Of a stretch of DNA of 17,483 nucleotides, positions 14,053 to 17,483 are shown piece by piece. Source of the stretch: an uncultured Lachnospiraceae bacterium (lineage in GTDB: Bacteria > Bacillota_A > Clostridia > Lachnospirales > Lachnospiraceae). Made by a program: the position numbers and the translations under genes. The stretch covers positions 1 to 17,483 of the forward strand of contig USDU01000023.1 in the NCBI GenBank assembly GCA_900553635.1, given 5' to 3'. The notes below the pieces were generated by a model. That model was not told the DNA's origin. It made no database searches and saw only the letters and a list, made by a program, of their open reading frames with translations. Numbering within the stretch: the first letter of the stretch is position 1; each line of letters opens with the position of its first letter.

Positions 14053-14868
14053 CTACAACTGCGCTACTTCCTCTGTAAACCGGATTGAAATGTCTGCATG
14101 ATTCTGAAGTAAGGTTACAGGAAATTCAGTGGTCGCTTCTCCATATGCCGCCCTCCGAACGACAGCTTTATGCCAGTTCCGGAAACATCCAAGCCGAACC
14201 TTCCGGGAGCGGATGATTTCATACATTCCCACTGTCATACAGTAATTTGGCATGTCCTCCAGGGCCCCGTTAAAATCTCCGATGGCGTTGGCGGCCCTTG
14301 TCTCCTGTGAGATGTGAAGAAGCCGCGTCTTCTGTTCCACAAACGCTTCTTTCGTAAGCGTCTGATCTGCCTCGTTAAATGCCAGATGTCCATTCAGGCC
14401 GATTCCTCCGAAGCATACGTCTGCCCATCCCAGCTTTTCCAGCATCCTCGTCACCTTTTCCGGATCCTTTGGATCCGGAAAAACTCTCTGTTCCTCTGGC
14501 ATTACCAGCTCCGGATCTATCTTGTCATATACCGTTCGGTACATAAATCCCCGGAAACTCAGTGGATGACTCATATCAATCCATTCTTTTTCATCTGTCA
14601 GATACTCATCCATATTGAAAAACCATACATTTTTAAGATTTATCCGCTTTTGATTTACAATTTCCACAAAATAGGGATACTGGCCTACCGGCCCCACCGG
14701 GCAGATAAAAACTGTTTTTTCTCCCTTTTTGTTATGCTCTTCTATCTCCTCCGCCATTTCCTGCGCCATCTGCCGGAATACCTCTTCCTTTGTCTCATAA
14801 CATTCCAGCCGAAGCTTCGGCGACTCCAGGAGTTGTTCCTTTGTGTATGTATAATAGGAATGGATCAT
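14053..14868 (-). CDS. NagB-family glucosamine-6-phosphate deaminase/isomerase-like protein
   Basis: This is a 271-residue protein of the NagB sugar-phosphate isomerase family. The usual phosphate loop is altered to CPVGPVGQYP (residues 56-65). Asp87 in FFNMDEYL matches the catalytic Asp72 of E. coli NagB. The second catalytic block is GGIGLNGHLAFNE: His161 and Glu166 are kept, but the residue matching Asp141 of the deaminase triad is Asn159. Later, a conserved lysine appears in NWHKAVV. True NagB converts glucosamine 6-phosphate to fructose 6-phosphate and ammonia. With Asn in the triad this protein may be a weak deaminase, an isomerase only, or act on another amino sugar phosphate. It lies between the LarA-like gene and nagA with gaps of 15-16 bases. 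A strong hairpin is embedded at 14456-14482. Confidence 0.85.
   Translation of the reverse strand: MIHSYYTYTKEQLLESPKLRLECYETKEEVFRQMAQEMAEEIEEHNKKGEKTVFICPVGPVGQYPYFVEIVNQKRINLKNVWFFNMDEYLTDEKEWIDMSHPLSFRGFMYRTVYDKIDPELVMPEEQRVFPDPKDPEKVTRMLEKLGWADVCFGGIGLNGHLAFNEADQTLTKEAFVEQKTRLLHISQETRAANAIGDFNGALEDMPNYCMTVGMYEIIRSRKVRLGCFRNWHKAVVRRAAYGEATTEFPVTLLQNHADISIRFTEEVAQL
14456..14482. repeat. Perfect 12-bp inverted repeat with 3-base loop inside the NagB-like gene
   Basis: TTTTCCGGATCC (14456-14467) is exactly complementary to 14471-14482 around a TTT loop. It encodes the local FPDPKDPEK repeat-like stretch (near residues 130-138). On the coding strand it is followed by GGTGACG, not a T-run, so it is not an ordinary terminator. 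It is the second perfect short-loop hairpin found inside a gene of this cluster. Confidence 0.82.
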
Positions 14869-14883
14869 ACCTTTTCTCCTTTT

Positions 14884-16335
14884 CTATTGATTACAGTCCT
14901 CGTCTTTCATGCACAAATGCACAGCAGAAAGCTTGAACGCCTGCGGAAGCGCCAGAATACGCGGATTCTCTCCCACATATTTTTTCTTTGCATCCTCCAG
15001 TGCCTCTTCAAAAGTAGCCCTTGTCTTCAGTCCCATACTTCTGGCAATTCCGGGCTCCTGTGCTCCTACAATATAAATCGCCGAGGTATTCATCTCCGCA
15101 ATATGTCCACAGCTCATCATGGAGAATCCATGGAACGGATGGAATGCGTTGCAGAATCTGTATTTCCGGATATATTCCTCATTGGTGGCAAAATACTCTC
15201 CGTACCGATTCATATCTGCCAGCGTATTCATGTAATCATGCTGGAACATCTCATACTGTTCTCTCAGATAAGGCCAGCGTTCATCGTGAAAATACCCGTT
15301 GCAGATAGAAGAACAGATTATTACGCATTTATCCTTCATAACTCTCTTATGTCGGATTACCTGCGCGCTCAAGGCCTGCATCATCTGAATCGGGTTCGTT
15401 CCCATTCCGTTGCCATAATGGAAATCCTGCGGCATTCCGAATATCATAATGTCGTATTTTTCCTCTGCAAATGGTACATAGGTACGCTTGTTCGCCATGA
15501 TCCAGGAATGGGGCTGCATCACCGCCGCGTATCCGGAATTGATCTCGATCTGACGGGACCAGGTATCCAGCACCGCGTCACAGCAGAAAAATGGATGGCC
15601 CATCTTCTTTTCCATGTGCATACCAATCTCATCGAATTTGCTCCGCATCAGGCTATGACTGGATACCGGTGTGAAATCCTTTCGATGCATGACATCCGGC
15701 ACATGATGTGTCGCAATAGAGCGCCAGTGGGTAATACCGGTCGAACAATGCTTATATCCCCCGGAATATCCTCCATACGGATTGCCCTGTGTATGGCCAA
15801 TCAGAATCGGGATGTCACAATCAAAGACATACTTATTCATTAATACCCTGTCACCGCGCTCTGTGCAGCCCAGATCTACCAGATGCTCATAATCCTCTGA
15901 ATCATGACTGGTAATCTGATGGGTCCAGTAAAATTCGTTGAACAATTTTTCCCCGAGAATTTTTTTCATCTCCGGAACCGTTGTCCGCGGATGCAGGCCG
16001 TTGGAAAACAGCAGTAAAATATCCTTTTTTTCTACGCCAGCCGCATACAGCTCTTCCAGAATGACCTGAATCGCGATTTTTCGATGCGAAGTGGGCTGGC
16101 AGCCTCCCTTCACAATATCCGGAATAACAAATACCACTGTGCTTCCCTTATGTGCCAGCTTTGACAGAGGATCCATTCCCATGGGATTCCGTACGGATTC
16201 TCTTGTGGCCTCTACCAGCTTCTCCTCTGGAATGCAGGGCGGATCCTTCACGGTTGTTCCCGGAATAAAAATCTCTGTATTATCCGGCAGTTCTGCAGAC
16301 ATCAGGCCGTTTCCATATTCAAATTCCAATTTCAT
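14884..16335 (-). CDS. LarA-like (DUF2088) nickel-pincer-dependent racemase/epimerase
   Basis: This 483-residue protein of the lactate racemase superfamily interconverts 2-hydroxyacid stereoisomers with a nickel-pincer nucleotide. The N-terminal DUF2088-like part has IPDIVKGGCQP (Asp73, with Lys76 where LarA has Arg) and GLHPRTTVPEM with His115. The cofactor-binding GGYSGGYKHCSTGI carries Lys195, which matches the lysine that tethers the cofactor (Lys184 in LarA). Ten residues before it, where LarA has nickel-ligand His174, this protein has Asn185; His181 lies nearby. A HHVPDVMH segment follows. It is about 60 residues longer than classic LarA. It is probably not a simple lactate racemase; a sugar-acid epimerase is possible. 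LarB and LarC1 for the cofactor are encoded on the same strand at 996-2613. Confidence 0.82.
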   Translation of the reverse strand: MKLEFEYGNGLMSAELPDNTEIFIPGTTVKDPPCIPEEKLVEATRESVRNPMGMDPLSKLAHKGSTVVFVIPDIVKGGCQPTSHRKIAIQVILEELYAAGVEKKDILLLFSNGLHPRTTVPEMKKILGEKLFNEFYWTHQITSHDSEDYEHLVDLGCTERGDRVLMNKYVFDCDIPILIGHTQGNPYGGYSGGYKHCSTGITHWRSIATHHVPDVMHRKDFTPVSSHSLMRSKFDEIGMHMEKKMGHPFFCCDAVLDTWSRQIEINSGYAAVMQPHSWIMANKRTYVPFAEEKYDIMIFGMPQDFHYGNGMGTNPIQMMQALSAQVIRHKRVMKDKCVIICSSICNGYFHDERWPYLREQYEMFQHDYMNTLADMNRYGEYFATNEEYIRKYRFCNAFHPFHGFSMMSCGHIAEMNTSAIYIVGAQEPGIARSMGLKTRATFEEALEDAKKKYVGENPRILALPQAFKLSAVHLCMKDEDCNQ

Positions 16336-16347
16336 ACGTTGTTCCTC

Positions 16348-17184
16348 CTACTCTCCCATGTATTTGTCAATAATTTCCAGGTATTCTTCCGGATAAAATC
16401 CGATCTCTCCCTGGAACCGTGTCAGTGCAATCAGTCCACCGTCCAGCTCTGCCACCGATGATACCATGGCTGCATTCTCTTTTTTCAGACCGCCTCCGTA
16501 CACAACATCCACATCTCCCATGACCTTTTTTATGTATTTTCCAATCATTTCCATATATTCTTTTCCCGGAGGTGTCTTGCCTGGTCCGATTGCCCAGACC
16601 GGTTCATAGCCGATAGTCACTTTTGTCAAATCCGCTCCTGCCAATCCTGTCGTCAGCTGCTTTTCCAGCACCTCCTGCCAGTTTTCCTGCTCTTCTGCCC
16701 GCTCGCCAATGCAGTACAATACCTCCAGACCAGCTCTCTGGGCTGCCAGAATTTCCTGATTCAGAATACGGTTTACAGCTTCTGCATCTGTACAGCCTGC
16801 TTCCTTCAGGACTCCTGCTTTATCCATCCGTTCCTCGCAGTGTCCTATCAGCACGGCTTTACATCCCAGTCCAACCATTGCGTTTCCCGTCCTGTTGCCC
16901 GTAAAAGCGCCAAAATTTTTACCTTTTTCTGTATCCGCTCTGTAAATACTCTGACATCCAAGCTTAACCATGCTGTCCGGCTTCAGCGCCGCACTGGCCG
17001 TCAATATATGCGCCTCCGGGAAAAAGATTACAAATTCCACATCTTTTCCTCTGTATTTTTCCAGAGGTTCCTGAATATGATGAATAATATAGCTTCCCCA
17101 CTCCGTGACTGGCGCAATTGCATTCACTCCTGCTTTTTCAGTAGGAATGTCGAATCTCTTCAGATTCAAAAAAATGTGTTTCAT
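16348..17184 (-). CDS. Divergent triose-phosphate-isomerase-like protein
   Basis: This is a 278-residue TIM-barrel isomerase. The catalytic set is kept: Asn7 and Lys9 in FLNLKRFD (the N-x-K of GNWKMN), His115 in IGHCEER, and Glu194 in GYEPVWAIGPGKT. The rest departs from housekeeping TpiA. The N-terminal motif is changed, an extended VNAIAPVTEWG segment follows, the phosphate loop reads YGGGLKKENAA, and the end (IALTRFQGEIGF) is unusual. It is also longer than the usual 250. Similar diverged TPI relatives isomerise tetrulose phosphates in erythritol pathways, so the substrate may not be a triose phosphate. The ATG overlaps the PFK stop by 4 bases (ATGA), and an AAAGGAGG site lies in the PFK end. 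The LarA-like gene starts 12 bases after its stop. Confidence 0.85.
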   Translation of the reverse strand: MKHIFLNLKRFDIPTEKAGVNAIAPVTEWGSYIIHHIQEPLEKYRGKDVEFVIFFPEAHILTASAALKPDSMVKLGCQSIYRADTEKGKNFGAFTGNRTGNAMVGLGCKAVLIGHCEERMDKAGVLKEAGCTDAEAVNRILNQEILAAQRAGLEVLYCIGERAEEQENWQEVLEKQLTTGLAGADLTKVTIGYEPVWAIGPGKTPPGKEYMEMIGKYIKKVMGDVDVVYGGGLKKENAAMVSSVAELDGGLIALTRFQGEIGFYPEEYLEIIDKYMGE

Positions 17185-17483
17185 TGCTGCTTTCCTCCTT
17201 TAATGTTTTCTCCCAACACAAGCATTTCCGGCAGTTTCCCTCCAATCAGTGGCCTGCACCATGCTGTATATTCTTCTGTCACATCATTGCCCCTTGCATC
17301 AATATATTTTTCCGGCATCTTTTTTTCGTAAAGCATAACCTTTTCTATTGGGATAGTTCGAAATTCCACTTCATAGCCCTCTGTATTCTTCCGAAACAGC
17401 CCGACCATCTCGCCACTTTTTCCAGCCAGAGCCGCTTTTACCGCCTCGCGTCCTGCCCGTATCGCTTCCTCTATGTCTGTCTC
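17181..17483 (-). CDS. 6-phosphofructokinase, C-terminal part only
   Basis: This frame runs open from the right window edge, so 100 C-terminal residues of a larger protein are seen. They start ETDIEEAIRAGREAVKAALA, followed by GKSGEMVGL. Further on come EVEFRTIPIEKVMLYEKKMP and the closing DVTEEYTAWCRPLIGG. This pattern of helix, GKSG-MVG turn and a final aromatic-PLIG end is that of the C-terminal region of bacterial phosphofructokinases, ATP- or pyrophosphate-dependent. The residues deciding the phosphate donor are outside the window. It would convert fructose 6-phosphate (for example from the NagA/NagB route) to the bisphosphate. The 4-base overlap with the TPI-like gene shows it belongs to the same operon. 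Confidence 0.75.
   Translation of the reverse strand, partial: ETDIEEAIRAGREAVKAALAGKSGEMVGLFRKNTEGYEVEFRTIPIEKVMLYEKKMPEKYIDARGNDVTEEYTAWCRPLIGGKLPEMLVLGENIKGGKQQ

Noticed and set aside
14314..15843. Long open frame on the plus strand (over 500 codons) opposite the LarA-like and NagB-like genes
   Set aside because: It is antisense to two well-supported genes, its product has no recognisable domain and is Cys/His/Arg-rich like a frame shadow, and no independent promoter stands out.

Overview
The window looks like a chromosomal segment from an anaerobic Bacillota, most likely a gut-type Clostridia of the Lachnospiraceae sort. The grounds are strong AGGAGG-type ribosome sites, oxygen-sensitive glycyl radical enzymes, nickel-pincer cofactor genes and a short two-gene chromate transporter. 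No rRNA, tRNA, CRISPR array, transposase or phage gene is visible.

Layout. Positions 1-965 (+) hold the end of one chromate-transporter half gene and a complete second half. A perfect 34-bp palindrome at 964-997 separates them from convergent genes. Everything from 996 to the right edge lies on the minus strand and is read right to left. At the right edge, and first in transcription, are the C-terminal end of a phosphofructokinase, a divergent triose-phosphate-isomerase-like protein, a LarA-like nickel racemase/epimerase, a NagB-like protein and NagA. A 111-bp AT-rich gap follows, then an ABC importer of the nitrate/taurine type in the order permease, ATPase, lipoprotein. Next come glycyl radical enzyme 1 (YbiW-like), a TalC/FSA-family aldolase, a radical-SAM activase, glycyl radical enzyme 2 (PflD-like) and a Gfo/Idh/MocA oxidoreductase. 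larB and larC1 follow behind their own good promoter.

How the genes may work together. Two glycyl radical enzymes, one activase and one TalC/FSA aldolase resemble the E. coli ybiW/pflD-fsa loci. Those enzymes were reported to open 1,5-anhydrohexitol 6-phosphates to 1-deoxyfructose 6-phosphate, which the aldolase cleaves. The Gfo/Idh oxidoreductase belongs to the superfamily that includes 1,5-anhydrofructose reductase, so an anhydro-sugar route is the best single hypothesis. NagA, the NagB-like protein, PFK and the TPI-like protein point to phosphorylated (amino)sugars feeding lower glycolysis. The LarA-like enzyme needs the nickel-pincer nucleotide, and LarB and LarC1 for that cofactor sit at the far end of the same strand. 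Several proteins carry active-site changes: NagB Asp to Asn, a LarA nickel-ligand His apparently replaced by Asn, and transaldolase-type Glu/Phe in the aldolase. The true substrate may therefore differ from the textbook ones. No sugar kinase, PTS or regulator gene is in view. All assignments come from reading motifs; no database search was run.
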